The position numbers and the translations under genes are program-made. A model generated the notes under the pieces. The model saw only the letters and a list, made by a program, of their open reading frames with translations, had not been told where the DNA came from and searched no databases. A stretch of 64,000 nt of DNA from Buttiauxella sp. A111 (GTDB lineage Bacteria > Pseudomonadota > Gammaproteobacteria > Enterobacterales > Enterobacteriaceae): NCBI RefSeq assembly GCF_014189855.1, contig NZ_BJFN01000003.1, positions 496,001-560,000 of the forward strand, in the 5' to 3' direction. Positions 16,522 through 26,795 of this stretch are shown here, one piece after another (positions within the stretch are counted from its first letter, which is position 1; every line of letters starts with the position of its first letter).

Positions 16522-18292
16522 TGGCGGGTTCCTCGTCTGCTGTCGTTTCTGGCGCATCATCCAACGCCGCTTCCAATTGTTGATAACGATACATGTCGCG
16601 ATACCAACCCGGCATTCCCACCAACACATCGTGATTACCACGTTGGGCAACATGCCCGTGCTGCATGACCAGGATTTCACTGGCTTCGGTCAATGCCGAC
16701 AGACGGTGCGCGCTAATAATAACCGTGCGGTTTTCGCCCCACTGACGCAGGTTATGCAGGATTTGGTGTTCGGTTCGTCCATCGACGGCTGAAAGGGCAT
16801 CATCGAGGATCAAGATTTCCGCATCGAGTAATAACGCGCGGGCGATAGAAATACGCTGCTTCTGGCCGCCAGAAAGCATTACACCACGCTCGCCAACTTC
16901 AGTTTCGTAACCTTGTGGCAAACGCAGAATATCGTCGTGAACGCTGGCAAGCCTGGCAACATGTTCAATTTCTTGCTGCGTTGCGCCTGGTTTACCCAGC
17001 GCGATGTTGCTGGCCACCGTATCCGAGAACAGGAATGGCGTCTGGTTTACCACCGCCAGACGGCTGCGCCAGGAGTCGAGCTGCATCTGTACGAGTGGGA
17101 TCCCATGGAAACAAATCTCGCCCTGGTCGATGTCAAAATGGCGCTGGATAAGAGACAGAATCGTACTTTTCCCGGCTCCCGTAGGCCCACATAGCCCCAA
17201 CATTTCGCCCGGTTTTAAGGTAAAGGTGACATTTTCAAGCGTTGGCCGTGCCGTTTGCGGATAGTGGAACGCCTGAATATTCACCTCCACGGTGCCGCGA
17301 CCGGCTGGGGCTTCTTTGTCGCCATCAGGGACTGATGGCGCTTCGGATAACATGCTGCGAATGCGACTGTACGCCGCACTGCCACGTTCAACAATATTGA
17401 ACATCCACGCCAGCGCCAGCATCGGCCAAATCATCAGGCCGAGGTACATCACAAAACTGGTCAGTTGACCAAGAGTCAGCGATCCCTGAATCACCATCCA
17501 ACTGCCACCACCAATCGCGAGCAGGTTTGCCGTACCAATGGTGATATATATCGTCGGGTCAAAGCGCGCATCGACCCGCGCTACTCTCATGTTTTTCTGC
17601 CCGGCATCTTTGGCTTCGGCGGCAAACAGTGCGGATTGTCGGTCTTCAAGACCAAATGCTTTGATCATGCGGATGCTGGATAAACTTTCCTGCGTCCTGT
17701 CGTTAAGCGTTGAGAATGCCGCCTGGGCAAGCTTGAAACGTTGGTGTAATTGGTCGCCATAGCGTTTGATAACCAGCGCCATAACGGGCATTGGCAGTAA
17801 TGCGAGTAACGTGAGTTCCCAGCTGATTTGCGTCGACATCACGATAAGCACCGCACACCCCATCACCAGCGAATCAACGAGAGTGAGCACGCCCTCGCCT
17901 GCGGCAAAAACCACACGGTCGACATCATTGGTTGCACGGGCCATCAAATCACCAGTGCGGTGACGCAGATAGAATTCAGGGTGCTGGCGGCTTAGCTGAC
18001 GGTAATAATCTTCGCGCAATTCAACAGCAAGCTGGTAGGACGCACCGAATAACAACACACGCCAGACGTAACGGAGTATGTAGACGATCACCGCAATGAT
18101 AAGTATCACACCAATCCACATCAGCACATCGCTTCCGGAGAGGCGCTGTTGGGTGACACCATCGACAATCACGCCCACCAGTTTTGGTGGCACCAATTGC
18201 AGGATTGCAATGATAATAAGCAAGGCGACAGCCCCGAGATAGCGTCGCCATTCGCGGGTGAAGTACCAGCTTAATTGAGCAAATAATCGCAC
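16514..18292 (-). CDS. mdlA: ABC exporter subunit MdlA
   Basis: First half-transporter of the MdlAB pair, 592 residues. It begins [20 protein letters not shown]. The membrane domain spans about residues 15-310. The ATPase domain has Walker A GPTGAGKS, signature [13 protein letters not shown], Walker [13 protein letters not shown] and the H-loop SAHRLSAL. Its stop overlaps the mdlB start, so the two are coupled. Inner-membrane location is inferred from the segments; the export substrate is not known. Confidence 0.95.
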   Translation of the reverse strand: MRLFAQLSWYFTREWRRYLGAVALLIIIAILQLVPPKLVGVIVDGVTQQRLSGSDVLMWIGVILIIAVIVYILRYVWRVLLFGASYQLAVELREDYYRQLSRQHPEFYLRHRTGDLMARATNDVDRVVFAAGEGVLTLVDSLVMGCAVLIVMSTQISWELTLLALLPMPVMALVIKRYGDQLHQRFKLAQAAFSTLNDRTQESLSSIRMIKAFGLEDRQSALFAAEAKDAGQKNMRVARVDARFDPTIYITIGTANLLAIGGGSWMVIQGSLTLGQLTSFVMYLGLMIWPMLALAWMFNIVERGSAAYSRIRSMLSEAPSVPDGDKEAPAGRGTVEVNIQAFHYPQTARPTLENVTFTLKPGEMLGLCGPTGAGKSTILSLIQRHFDIDQGEICFHGIPLVQMQLDSWRSRLAVVNQTPFLFSDTVASNIALGKPGATQQEIEHVARLASVHDDILRLPQGYETEVGERGVMLSGGQKQRISIARALLLDAEILILDDALSAVDGRTEHQILHNLRQWGENRTVIISAHRLSALTEASEILVMQHGHVAQRGNHDVLVGMPGWYRDMYRYQQLEAALDDAPETTADEEPANA

Positions 18293-18365
18293 GCAGTCAG
18301 ATTCCTGAAGTACTGTCCGCCGATGTCAGGCAGAGAAATAAATTCTATTGAGGCCGGGAACGTGA

Positions 18366-18396
18366 ATACCCTAAATAATTGAAGTATGACGGGTAT
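18366..18396. repeat. Internal-deletion copy of the MITE-like element
   Basis: This 31-base stretch joins the left end CCCTAAATAATT directly to the right end TTGAAGTATGACGGGTA of the longer element at 20021-20146, and has inverted ends ATACCC and GGGTAT. It lies just downstream of decR. Confidence 0.6.
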
Positions 18397-18399
18397 AAT

Positions 18400-18861
18400 T
18401 CAGCGCTCTAATGGCAAAGCCGTCGTGTATTTTATCTGTTCCATGGCAAAACTCGAAGTCACATCGCTTAAACCAGGAATGCCGTTCACCAGCCGTTTGT
18501 AAAAATCGTCATACCGTTTCATGTCTTCTACCTGCACACGCATCAGGTAGTCGTACTCTCCCGCCATCCGCCAGAAACCAAGCACTTCTGGCATCTGCGC
18601 GACGACCGCGACAAATTTGCAGTACCACTCACTACTGTGATGCTGGGTTTTTATCAGCACAAATGCGGTCAGACCAAGGCCAAGTTTTTCCGGGTCTAAA
18701 AGCGCGACCTTTGCGCGAATAATGCCGTCATCTTCAAGCCGTTTCAGGCGTTTCCAGCAGGGTGTGGTAGTCAGATTAACGGCATCAGCGAGTGCCTGCA
18801 AAGAGAGGGTGCAGTCGTTTTGCAGCAAGGATAGCAGCTTGCGGTCAATTTTATCTAACAT
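18400..18861 (-). CDS. decR: Lrp/AsnC family regulator of cysteine detoxification DecR (YbaO)
   Basis: Leucine-responsive-type DNA-binding regulator that, in E. coli, responds to cysteine and activates cysteine degradation. From [10 protein letters not shown] at 18861 it is 153 residues, matching the family; ten residues of upstream frame are rejected. A helix-turn-helix lies near residues 20-45 ([22 protein letters not shown]), and the RAM/AsnC ligand domain follows. It is divergent from cdsH, whose product destroys cysteine, so cdsH is its likely target. Confidence 0.94.
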   Translation of the reverse strand: MLDKIDRKLLSLLQNDCTLSLQALADAVNLTTTPCWKRLKRLEDDGIIRAKVALLDPEKLGLGLTAFVLIKTQHHSSEWYCKFVAVVAQMPEVLGFWRMAGEYDYLMRVQVEDMKRYDDFYKRLVNGIPGLSDVTSSFAMEQIKYTTALPLER

Positions 18862-18872
18862 GACGTATTCCA

Positions 18873-18889
18873 GGAGAAATTTTTTCTCC
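18873..18889. promoter_or_regulatory. Palindrome in the decR-cdsH gap, candidate DecR operator
   Basis: GGAGAAA, three T, TTTCTCC: perfect seven-base arms in a 17-base palindrome. Lrp-family dimers bind sites of this size. It sits 12 bases upstream of decR and within 90 bases of the divergent cdsH start, so it could serve both genes. Confidence 0.45.
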
Positions 18890-18975
18890 ATTGAACGCCC
18901 CTGAAAGGCTAAAAGGCAACTTTTTTATCTTCTTTTTGCATTACTCTAGGCACAAATAAACAAACGGGCAACATC

Positions 18976-20020
18976 ATGACGACTAGTTGGGTAAACCACG
19001 CTATAAGCGAAATTAACGCCGATTACCAACGCTCCGCGGATACACATTTGATCCGTCTTGCGTTACCTGGATTTCCCGGTATTCAGCTCTACCTGAAAGA
19101 TGAAAGTACTCATCCAACTGGCAGCCTTAAACATCGTCTTGCCCGTTCACTATTTTTATATGGTTTATGTAACGGTTGGATTAAAGAAGGCACGACCATC
19201 ATTGAGGCGTCCTCAGGTTCAACCGCCGTTTCAGAGGCCTATTTTGCCCGTTTGTTAGGGTTGCCGTTTATCGCCGTCATGCCCTCTTACACGGCTAAAC
19301 GTAAAGTGGAACAAATTGAGTTTTACGGTGGACGCTGCCATTTCGTGGAAAGCGCGTGTGAAATCTACGCGGCATCAGAAATGCTGGAACGTGAGCTAAA
19401 CGGCCACTATATGGATCAGTTCACCTATGCTGAACGTGCGACCGACTGGAGAGGTAATAACAATATTGCCGACAGTATTTTCCGCCAGATGGAACATGAA
19501 CCGCATCCGGTGCCCGATTATATCGTGATGAGTGCAGGCACAGGCGGCACGTCAGCGACCATTGGCCGTTATTTGCGCTACCTGGGATACCCAACGCAAC
19601 TGGCCGTAGTCGACCCGCAAAATTCAGTGTTCATGGATTACTGGCAGAAACGTGATTGCAGCTTGCGCAGCGCAGTGGGCAGTAAAATTGAAGGGATTGG
19701 TCGCCCACGCTGCGAGCCGTCGTTCATTCCGGATGTCATCGACGAAATGATGCGTGTCCCTGATGCGGCGAGCATTGCCACGATGCAATGGCTGGAAACC
19801 GTGCTGGGCCGCAAAGTTGGCGCATCCACCGGGACAAATATGTGGGGAGTGTTGCAGCTAGCCGCGCGTATGCGTGCTGAAGGACGCACCGGTTCCATTG
19901 TGACGCTACTTTGCGACAGCGGTGAACGTTATCTGGAATCCTATTACAACGCGGAATGGGTGAAGGAAAATATCGGTGATGTGTTGCCGTGGCAACGTGA
20001 AATAAACCAATTACTTTCAA

Positions 20021-20028
<8 letters not shown>
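18976..20028 (+). CDS. cdsH: L-cysteine desulfhydrase CdsH (PLP-dependent cysteine synthase family)
   Basis: Predicted to break L-cysteine to pyruvate, ammonia and sulfide. The 350-residue protein has the beta-family PLP fold. The lysine that would form the Schiff base is residue 52 in [22 protein letters not shown] is the substrate loop, and [11 protein letters not shown] binds the PLP phosphate. The product resembles Salmonella CdsH, which is likewise divergent from the decR orthologue. I recall no counterpart at this locus in E. coli K-12. Its stop codon is the TAA inside the left end of a MITE-like repeat. Desulfhydrase versus other lyase activity is inferred from family and neighbour. 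Confidence 0.85.
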
Positions 20029-20144
<116 letters not shown>

Positions 20145-20146
<2 letters not shown>

Positions 20147-20170
20147 AAAATGCCGGGCTAAAAGCCCGGC
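20145..20170 (-). terminator. Terminator of cof
   Basis: GCCGGGCT and AGCCCGGC pair perfectly with a three-base loop. On the minus strand the stem is followed by ATTTTTTATCC. It lies 16 bases after the cof stop. Confidence 0.85.
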
Positions 20171-20185
20171 TGGCTTAAGGCCTTA

Positions 20186-21007
20186 TCATTCGGGGGAATA
20201 AGTGAGGTTTGGTGTATCCAGCCAATGCGTCAAATAATGAGAAACAGCCTGTTTATTGCAGTGACCAATAACAGGTAAATGCGGTAAATCTGCTTTCAGT
20301 TGCGCCATCGCGTTACCCATGATCAAACCATGGCCCACGCTTGAGAGCATTTCGCGGTCGTTCATCGCATCGCCAAACGCCATACAATCTTTCATCGTCA
20401 GGCCAAGGTGCTGACTTAATACCTTAAGTGCCGATCCTTTGTTGCAGCCAATCGGTAAAACTTCCAGGCAGTCCACCGCAGAGAAACAGAGAAACGCGCG
20501 CTCGCCCAGAGCCTCTTCCAACTGAACTTTCAGACGCAGAAGATCGTCGTGAGGACCACAGAAACAAATCTTGGTCACTTCATCAGACGGTATGCGCTTA
20601 ACATCGACAATTTTCGGGCTGAAGCCGCTGTAAACGTGAGCATTGAGCATTTCCCCAACTTCATATTGGGTTAACCAGCCGGTGTCATTAAATACATGCA
20701 GGCTTGCCTGAGTATCCCACGCCCCATGGATCACTGTTTCTGCCGCTTCCGCAGAGAGATCCTGCCGATGCAGTAACTCTCCTTCCATTGAGTGAACTCG
20801 CGTCCCGTTGCCGGTAATCAAAAATGCTTCCAGCGACAGAGAGCCCAGAATATGGCGCATTTCCAGAACATGGCGGCCAGTGGCAAACGCAAGAGTCATC
20901 TGGCGTTCTTCACGCAGACGGTTCAGGGTACGCAGCGTTTCATCACCCAAATGGTGATTGGGCATTAACAACGTACCATCCATATCAAATGCAGCCAGAC
21001 GAGCCAT
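20186..21007 (-). CDS. cof: HMP-PP phosphatase Cof (HAD family)
   Basis: HAD-superfamily sugar- or pyrimidine-phosphate phosphatase. In E. coli, Cof hydrolyses the thiamine intermediate HMP-pyrophosphate. The 273 residues carry motif I FDMDGTLL with the nucleophile near residue 8, motif II FATGRH, a C2-type cap, and motif [14 protein letters not shown]. The start at 21007 (MARLAAF) has GGAGTGAAC just before it; a GTG six bases upstream is less likely. Confidence 0.94.
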   Translation of the reverse strand: MARLAAFDMDGTLLMPNHHLGDETLRTLNRLREERQMTLAFATGRHVLEMRHILGSLSLEAFLITGNGTRVHSMEGELLHRQDLSAEAAETVIHGAWDTQASLHVFNDTGWLTQYEVGEMLNAHVYSGFSPKIVDVKRIPSDEVTKICFCGPHDDLLRLKVQLEEALGERAFLCFSAVDCLEVLPIGCNKGSALKVLSQHLGLTMKDCMAFGDAMNDREMLSSVGHGLIMGNAMAQLKADLPHLPVIGHCNKQAVSHYLTHWLDTPNLTYSPE

Positions 21008-21110
21008 GTTCACTCCAGTTTGTGACGACTAAAACACAGTTGGCAGTATCACCTGGCATATACGGAACTAATAGTGAATACTTTCTGAAAATTGTTCCGG
21101 GTTTATACCG

Positions 21111-22814
21111 TTGAGACTATTAAATCGACTAAACCAATTTCAGCGTTTATGGCAGCCTTCTGCGGGTGAAGACCAACTCGTGACTGTCGCAGAGCTGGCT
21201 GGCCGCTGTTTTTGCAGTGAGCGGCATGTGCGAACGTTACTCAATCAGTTGCAAGACGCGGGTTGGTTAACCTGGCAGTCGCAATCAGGACGTGGGAAAC
21301 GAGGAACTCTCACCTTTCTGGTGACACCGGAGAGCGTTCGTTCAGGAATGATGGAGCAGGTGTTGCACAAAGGGCAGCACCAGAATGCTCTTGAACTGGC
21401 GCAAATCGCACCGGAACAATTGCGCCAGTTGCTGCAACCGTTTCTCGGTGGGCAATGGCAAAATGATACGCCAACGCTGCGTATTCCTTATTACCGTCCG
21501 CTGGAACCTCTGCAACCGGGGTTTCTGCCGGGCCGTGCTGAACAGCATTTGGCTGGGCAAGTTTTTGCTGGTCTCACCCGTTTCACCTCTTCTAACGCCC
21601 TTCCACAACCTGATCTGGCTCATCACTGGGAAGTCTCTGAAGACGGTCTGAACTGGTATTTTTTTATTCGCTCCACGCTTCACTGGCACAATGGCGAACC
21701 AGTAGAAACCACGCAGCTCCAACAACGTTTGATGATGCTATTGGCACTCCCGGCAATGCGGCGGCTGTTCGTCAGCGTGAAAAGCATTGAACTTGCCCAT
21801 ACGCAGTGCATCCGTTTTGTGCTGCATAGCCCCGATTACTGGCTGGCTCATCGTCTGGCAAGTTATTGCAGCCGTCTGGCGCATCCGGAAGATACGCAAA
21901 TTGGCTGTGGGCCATTTCGCATCAACAGCTTTAAAGAGAATCTGGTGCGTATCGAGAGTTTTGAGTCTTACCATCTCAGCCATCCGCTACTCAAAGCGGT
22001 GGAATACTGGATAACCCCGCAACTGTTCGATACCGAATTGGGCACCAGCTGCCGCCATCCGGTGCAAATTGCCATTGGCCAACAGGATGAACTGGTGCAT
22101 CTGCGCCCCGTCAGCAATAGCATCAGCCTCGGTTTTTGTTATCTGGCGGTAAAGCAGAACGGTAATCTGTCACCAGAGCAGGCGCGCTTTCTGATGCAGA
22201 TCATCCACCAGCAAGAGCTTATCGCCAGTCTGCCCGTCGATGAATCGCTGATCATGCCAAGCCACGAGATGATCCCAGGCTGGAAAATCCCGGAATGGAC
22301 AAAGCGCAACGCGGTGACACTCCCGTCACGCTTGACGTTGCTTTATCATTTGCCGGTTGAATTGCACGTAATGGCACAACAGCTTAAAACTTATCTTGCT
22401 GCTTTAGGTTGTGAATTAACGCTAATTTTCCACGACGCAAAAAACTGGACCGACTGTGAAGCATTAGCAGACGCGGATTTAATGATGGGCGACCGATTGA
22501 TTGGTGAAGCACCGGTTTATACGCTGGAGCAGTGGCTGCGCAGTGATGTCCTGTGGCCTGCGGTTCTCACGGAAAGCCAGTACACACATTTGCAGGCTAC
22601 GCTTGATACCGTACAAATCCACCCGGACGAAAATGCCCGCAGCACGGGTTTGCAAGACGTGTTCAGCGGATTAATGCGCGACGCCATCGTATCGCCACTG
22701 TTTAATTACCGTTACCAAATCAGTGCGCCACCCGGCGTGAATGGCATTGAACTCAACGCATGGGGATGGTTCGATTTTACCCGTGCGTGGTTACCTCCTC
22801 CCACTATGGTGTGA
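21111..22814 (+). CDS. ybaE: SgrR-family transcriptional regulator YbaE
   Basis: Putative regulator with an N-terminal winged helix (VAELAGRCFCSERHVRTLLNQ, about residues 23-45) fused to a periplasmic-binding-protein type 5 domain (GLTRFTSSNALPQPDLAHHWE onward to the end). SgrR has the same layout and senses a small molecule with the second domain. The 567 residues are close to E. coli YbaE. Translation must start at the TTG at 21111, since MRLLNRLNQFQRLWQP is the family start and no nearby ATG or GTG exists; the ribosome site is weak. Ligand and targets are unknown. Confidence 0.9.
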   Translation: MRLLNRLNQFQRLWQPSAGEDQLVTVAELAGRCFCSERHVRTLLNQLQDAGWLTWQSQSGRGKRGTLTFLVTPESVRSGMMEQVLHKGQHQNALELAQIAPEQLRQLLQPFLGGQWQNDTPTLRIPYYRPLEPLQPGFLPGRAEQHLAGQVFAGLTRFTSSNALPQPDLAHHWEVSEDGLNWYFFIRSTLHWHNGEPVETTQLQQRLMMLLALPAMRRLFVSVKSIELAHTQCIRFVLHSPDYWLAHRLASYCSRLAHPEDTQIGCGPFRINSFKENLVRIESFESYHLSHPLLKAVEYWITPQLFDTELGTSCRHPVQIAIGQQDELVHLRPVSNSISLGFCYLAVKQNGNLSPEQARFLMQIIHQQELIASLPVDESLIMPSHEMIPGWKIPEWTKRNAVTLPSRLTLLYHLPVELHVMAQQLKTYLAALGCELTLIFHDAKNWTDCEALADADLMMGDRLIGEAPVYTLEQWLRSDVLWPAVLTESQYTHLQATLDTVQIHPDENARSTGLQDVFSGLMRDAIVSPLFNYRYQISAPPGVNGIELNAWGWFDFTRAWLPPPTMV

Positions 22815-22867
22815 AGAAGCTGGGCAGCCACTTACTCTGGCGTTAACATATATTTTTATGCATTTAG

Positions 22868-22892
22868 ACCCGAGCGACTTCAAGACGCAGGG
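22868..22892. repeat. 25-base hairpin motif upstream of queC
   Basis: The stretch starts ACCCGAGCGACTTCAAG and ends ACGCAGGG. It can fold as CCC-GCG with CGC-GGG. It matches the motif at 10585-10610 in 22 of 26 positions, and ends 17 bases before the queC start codon. Confidence 0.55.
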
Positions 22893-22909
22893 ATATTACA
22901 GGAATACAC

Positions 22910-23605
22910 ATGAAACGTGCAGTTGTCGTCTTTAGTGGTGGTCAGGACTCCACAACCTGCCTGATTCAGGCTTTAAAACAGTATGATGAAGTCCACTGTG
23001 TGACGTTTGATTATGGCCAGCGCCACCGTGCTGAGATTGACGTTGCCCGTGAACTCGCGCTGAAACTGGGTGCTCGTGCCCATAAAGTTCTGGATGTCAC
23101 CTTGCTGAATGAATTAGCGGTCAGTAGCCTGACGCGCGACAACATTCCAGTACCCCATTACGATCCGTCAGAAAATGGTATTCCTAGCACCTTCGTGCCG
23201 GGTCGCAATATCCTGTTCCTGACGCTCACGGCCATTTATGCTTATCAGGTTGAGGCCGAAGCGGTCATCACTGGCGTTTGTGAAACAGACTTCTCAGGCT
23301 ACCCGGATTGCCGCGATGAATTCGTGAAAGCGTTGAATCACGCCGTAAGCCTCGGCATGGGTCGTGATGTTCGTTTTGAAACCCCACTGATGTGGCTGGA
23401 TAAAGCAGAAACCTGGGCGCTGGCAGATTATTGGCTGCAACTGGATCTGGTACGTAACGATACCCTGACATGTTACAACGGCATTCAGGGCGATGGCTGT
23501 GGTGAGTGTGCTGCCTGCAACCTTCGTTCTAACGGGCTAAACCATTATCTGGCGGATAAACCAGCGGTGATGGCAGCCATGAAGAAAAAAACGGGTCTGA
23601 AGTAA
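22910..23605 (+). CDS. queC: 7-cyano-7-deazaguanine synthase
   Basis: Converts 7-carboxy-7-deazaguanine to preQ0 using ammonia and ATP, in the queuosine pathway. The 231 residues have the N-type ATP pyrophosphatase loop [11 protein letters not shown] (residues 9-19). Near the C-terminus the zinc cysteines are in [19 protein letters not shown]. tgt and queA, which act later in the same pathway, are also in this window. It is convergent with fadM. Confidence 0.97.
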   Translation: MKRAVVVFSGGQDSTTCLIQALKQYDEVHCVTFDYGQRHRAEIDVARELALKLGARAHKVLDVTLLNELAVSSLTRDNIPVPHYDPSENGIPSTFVPGRNILFLTLTAIYAYQVEAEAVITGVCETDFSGYPDCRDEFVKALNHAVSLGMGRDVRFETPLMWLDKAETWALADYWLQLDLVRNDTLTCYNGIQGDGCGECAACNLRSNGLNHYLADKPAVMAAMKKKTGLK

Positions 23606-23611
23606 TTCAGT

Positions 23612-23632
23612 GGGCGTGGCCTCGCCACGCCC
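23612..23632. terminator. Hairpin between convergent queC and fadM
   Basis: GGGCGTGGC and GCCACGCCC form a perfect nine-pair stem with a CTC loop in a 33-base gap. No T run is present on either strand, so it may act with Rho or simply protect the 3' ends. Confidence 0.55.
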
Positions 23633-23638
23633 AACCGC

Positions 23639-24037
23639 TTATTCCATCATTTGTACTAGCTTCTCGCGCAATTCCCCTTCCAGCGGAACCGACTTCTGCG
23701 TTTTCAAATCGATACACACGAATGTCAACAGCGCGTCAGCCACAATCTCACCTTCAGGTTCAAGTTTAACAACCTGACTTAAAACGCCACTTTTAGCATT
23801 GAGTTGCTGTAATGCGCTTTCAATGCGTAACACATCGCCAAGCACTGCCGGACGACGATAGTTAATATTGATGTTTACCACGATGAACGCGATGTTGTGG
23901 TCCGTCATCCACTGGAAACCGGCCGCGTTTTCCAACCCTTCCCATCGGGCTTCTTCGAGGAACTCAAGGTAGCGGGCATTGTTAACATGCTGATAGAAAT
24001 CAAGATGGTAACCCCGAACTTTGATTTGTGTTTGCAT
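23639..24037 (-). CDS. fadM: Long-chain acyl-CoA thioesterase FadM (YbaW)
   Basis: Hot-dog-fold thioesterase III; in E. coli it hydrolyses beta-oxidation by-products such as dienoyl-CoA. The 132 residues carry YHLDFYQHVNNARYLEFLEEARW, with the catalytic Asp in the 4HBT-type position. A FadR operator at 24095 agrees with control by fatty acids. Confidence 0.95.
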   Translation of the reverse strand: MQTQIKVRGYHLDFYQHVNNARYLEFLEEARWEGLENAAGFQWMTDHNIAFIVVNININYRRPAVLGDVLRIESALQQLNAKSGVLSQVVKLEPEGEIVADALLTFVCIDLKTQKSVPLEGELREKLVQMME

Positions 24038-24094
24038 AGCGCTAAAACCCTATCTTTAGTTTTAATAAACAGGCGAGGTAAACAGGCCACACCA

Positions 24095-24111
24095 AACTGG
24101 TATGACCTGTG
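24095..24111. promoter_or_regulatory. FadR operator upstream of fadM
   Basis: AACTGGTATGACCTGTG matches the FadR consensus AACTGGTCNGACCNGTT at nearly every fixed position. It lies 58 bases before the fadM start. E. coli fadM is repressed by FadR. Confidence 0.7.
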
Positions 24112-24160
24112 ATTTAGCATAGCAAACTTTTTAGACTGCGCGAGCTGTGCTCACTAAGCG

Positions 24161-24538
24161 TTAAAGCTTAATGTGAGACAGATTGCGTTCTACCAACGCA
24201 CTGCCAATCCCTGGCACCTCCTGTAATTGCTCAAGCGCTTTGAATGGGCCGTACTCTTCACGGTAGCTCACGATCGATTGCGCCTTTTTCAGGCCCACAC
24301 CATTCATCGCCTGCGCAAGAGCTTCTGCGCTAGCGGTGTTAATACTCACAACGCCATCGTCAGCATCGCCTGGTTTTGCCGTGGTGATGGGTGTGGTCGG
24401 TGTTTTTTCAACGTGCTGTTGAGCAGTCTCATTCCTGGCAGCCGTTGGGGCAGCGATTGCCTGTGAACACGCGCTGGCACCGATAAGTGCGACGGCGATA
24501 CAAACTGTTTTTATTCCACTTTTGATTCCTGGTTTCAT
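24161..24538 (-). CDS. ybaV: ComEA-like helix-hairpin-helix DNA-binding protein YbaV
   Basis: Predicted exported small DNA-binding protein, 125 residues. A signal peptide (MKPGIKSGIKTVCIAVALIG, cleavage likely at AIA-AP) is followed by a low-complexity linker and a tandem helix-hairpin-helix domain (INTASAEALAQAMNGVGLKKA and LEQLQEVPGIGSALVERN). AAGGAGGAACAGC before the ATG at 24538 fixes the start; a longer frame upstream is rejected. The role in enterobacteria is not established; ComEA binds incoming DNA in naturally competent species. Confidence 0.92.
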   Translation of the reverse strand: MKPGIKSGIKTVCIAVALIGASACSQAIAAPTAARNETAQQHVEKTPTTPITTAKPGDADDGVVSINTASAEALAQAMNGVGLKKAQSIVSYREEYGPFKALEQLQEVPGIGSALVERNLSHIKL

Positions 24539-24618
24539 GCTGTTCCTCCTTGTGTGTTGACAGCAAAGCCACCTTAACGGGAGAAAAAAACAGGGACAAA
24601 TGGCAATATTTAAATGTG

Positions 24619-24643
24619 GAAAAGGCCGCGAAAGCGGCCTTTG
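24619..24643 (-). terminator. Terminator of ppiD
   Basis: AAAGGCCGC and GCGGCCTTT pair with a GAAA loop; on the minus strand it ends in TTTTCC. It is about 50 bases beyond the ppiD stop. Confidence 0.75.
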
Positions 24644-24689
24644 AATGTTGCAGAGCATTGCAATGGAGTGCGAGCAACGCCGAAGAACG

Positions 24690-26561
24690 TTACTGCTGTT
24701 CGATGCTGTCACCCATCTTAATTTTCGCTTCTTTGCGCAGATTACTCATCAACGCTTCGAAAGCAATTTGGGCATTGTTCTGGGTGATACCTTGAACCAT
24801 TGCTTTCTTCTGGTCTGCTGGCATATCGCCAGGTTTAACCTCATCCACCGCTAACAGAACAACGTTACCTTGCATATCGTTTGCAACGCCGAAGGAAGGC
24901 TTGTCTTTAGCCGGTAATGGCACCATGAAAGCAGCCTGGCTGATTGGGTCCTGGCCAGTACGAGTCAGCGTTTTTGCAGCACCGAAGCTTAAACCAGCGG
25001 CTTTCATCGCTTCGTCACCTTTGCCAAGTTTCAGCGCGTTCAGAAGTTTGTCTGCATCCTGCTTCGCTTGTTGCTCAGCTTTCTGATGTTTAACCTGCGC
25101 GATAACCTGCTCGCGAACTTCAGCTAACGGCTTAATAGCTTCAGCTTTATGTTCTGTGACACGCACAACGAAAGCACGGTCGCCATCAACAGTGATGATG
25201 TCAGAATTGCTACCTGGTGTGCCGTTAGCGCCAACCAGACCGCCATTGAAAATAACGTCAGAAACGGGTTTGAAGTCAAGTTCAGCAGGCAAGTTGTCGT
25301 GGCCGAACCAACCTGTCTCAACAGCTTTAACACCCGCTACTTTTTCAGCGCTTGCCAGAGATTCGTTGTCGTTACTTGCCGCGTCACTCACTTTCTGTTG
25401 CAGAGCATAGTAAGCATCAACTGCTTTCTCTTGTTTCACTTTCGCAGCAATCGCATCTTTAACTTCAGACAACGGTTTGGTTTGCGCAGGCACGACATCG
25501 TCCAGACGTACGACCAGGAAACCGACAGACGATTTAATCACGCCAGAAAGTTGACCTTTATCTTTCAGACCTGCGTTTTTCAGCTCGTCCGGCGTAGTGC
25601 CTGATTCCAGCCAACCCATATCACCACCTTTGCGAGCAGAGATGATGTCAGCGGATTTTTCTTTAGCCAGTGCAGCAAAGTCAGCACCTTTGTTCAGCTC
25701 GTCAAGAATCGCTTTAGCTTCGGCTTCAGTTTTGGTTTGAATCACGCTGTAGCGGTTACGCTGAGGCTGAGTGAACTCATCCTGATGTTGGTCGTAGTAA
25801 GACTGGATGTCAGCATCAGCCACTTCAACTTTCTGAGAAGCCGCATCAAGCATGATGTAGCTGACCCGGAACTGCTCAGGGGCGATGTAGTTGTTTTTGT
25901 TTTGCTCGTAGCTGGCGTTAATTTCCTGCTCGGTAACCTCTTGCTTAGCAGCCAGTGCATTCACATCGATTGTGGCTTCACGAACCACACGCTGCTGTGA
26001 CACAAGAGCCGCCAACTCATCAGTTTCACCCGTCAGCATGAAGTCAGTGCCAACGATGGCATTGATCAGTTGCTGAGTGGTCAGCTGATTGCGCAGTGCT
26101 TGCGCGTATTGATCGGGCGTCATCCCCATATTGTTGAGGATGGAGGTATAACGCGCGTTATCAAACTTGCCGTTGTTCTGGAATGCAGGTTCTTTAAAGA
26201 TGGCTTGTTTGATTTGTTCGTCGCTGATACTCAGGCCAAGGTGTTTGGCATACTGATCCATCAACGCTTCATCAACCATGCGTGACAGCACTTGCTGACG
26301 CATCTGCTTCATGTAGCCTTCGTTGCCTGCCAGTACAGAAAACTGTTCGCCCAGTTGCTGCTGTTGGCGGTTACGTTCGCTCGCAACGGCGTTTTCAAAC
26401 TGGCCACGGCTAATTTCTTGACCATTCACTTTTGCGGCGTAGTTGGCGCCACCACCGATCAGGTAGCCACTCACGCCAGTCAAAATGAATGACACGATAA
26501 TGATGCCGAAAATTATCTTGATTACGAGGCTGTTTGCCGCCGTACGTAAATTGTCCATCAT
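24690..26561 (-). CDS. ppiD: Periplasmic folding chaperone PpiD
   Basis: Inner-membrane-anchored periplasmic chaperone near the Sec translocon. The 623 residues have one membrane segment (IIFGIIIVSFILTGVSGYL, about residues 15-35), a SurA-like chaperone region, and a parvulin domain (residues ~265-355, GGDMGWLESGTTPDELKNAG). The start MMDNLRTAANSL at 26561 matches E. coli. It stands between hupB and ybaV. Confidence 0.96.
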   Translation of the reverse strand: MMDNLRTAANSLVIKIIFGIIIVSFILTGVSGYLIGGGANYAAKVNGQEISRGQFENAVASERNRQQQQLGEQFSVLAGNEGYMKQMRQQVLSRMVDEALMDQYAKHLGLSISDEQIKQAIFKEPAFQNNGKFDNARYTSILNNMGMTPDQYAQALRNQLTTQQLINAIVGTDFMLTGETDELAALVSQQRVVREATIDVNALAAKQEVTEQEINASYEQNKNNYIAPEQFRVSYIMLDAASQKVEVADADIQSYYDQHQDEFTQPQRNRYSVIQTKTEAEAKAILDELNKGADFAALAKEKSADIISARKGGDMGWLESGTTPDELKNAGLKDKGQLSGVIKSSVGFLVVRLDDVVPAQTKPLSEVKDAIAAKVKQEKAVDAYYALQQKVSDAASNDNESLASAEKVAGVKAVETGWFGHDNLPAELDFKPVSDVIFNGGLVGANGTPGSNSDIITVDGDRAFVVRVTEHKAEAIKPLAEVREQVIAQVKHQKAEQQAKQDADKLLNALKLGKGDEAMKAAGLSFGAAKTLTRTGQDPISQAAFMVPLPAKDKPSFGVANDMQGNVVLLAVDEVKPGDMPADQKKAMVQGITQNNAQIAFEALMSNLRKEAKIKMGDSIEQQ

Positions 26562-26723
26562 GGTGTAACAACACTCCACTGTAGTGTGAATGGTAAACCC
26601 AGCGCAGTCGCTAAATGGGCATCCCTGAATATGCGTACTGCTGTGCCGCTGCGTGCTAGCGGGTATTGTGACAAGAAAATGGGTTCAAATCATCAAACAT
26701 GCACAAAATTAGTCATCAGGCAT

Positions 26724-26750
26724 AAAAAAAGGCACATCTAATGATGCGCC
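26724..26750 (-). terminator. Terminator of hupB
   Basis: GGCGCATC and GATGTGCC (minus strand, one G-T pair) with an ATTA loop, followed by seven T. It lies about 45 bases after the hupB stop. Confidence 0.8.
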
Positions 26751-26795
26751 CTGACCTAACTTTGACTAGCGTTGCCCTAAATATCGGACGATAAA

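Noticed and set aside
16522-16680. N-terminal extension of MdlB
   Set aside because: The extra 53 residues overlap mdlA in another frame and are not part of the family; the start at 16521 fits E. coli MdlB.
22800-22909. preQ1 riboswitch before queC
   Set aside because: The short leader has a hairpin but not the A-rich pseudoknot tail of preQ1 aptamers.
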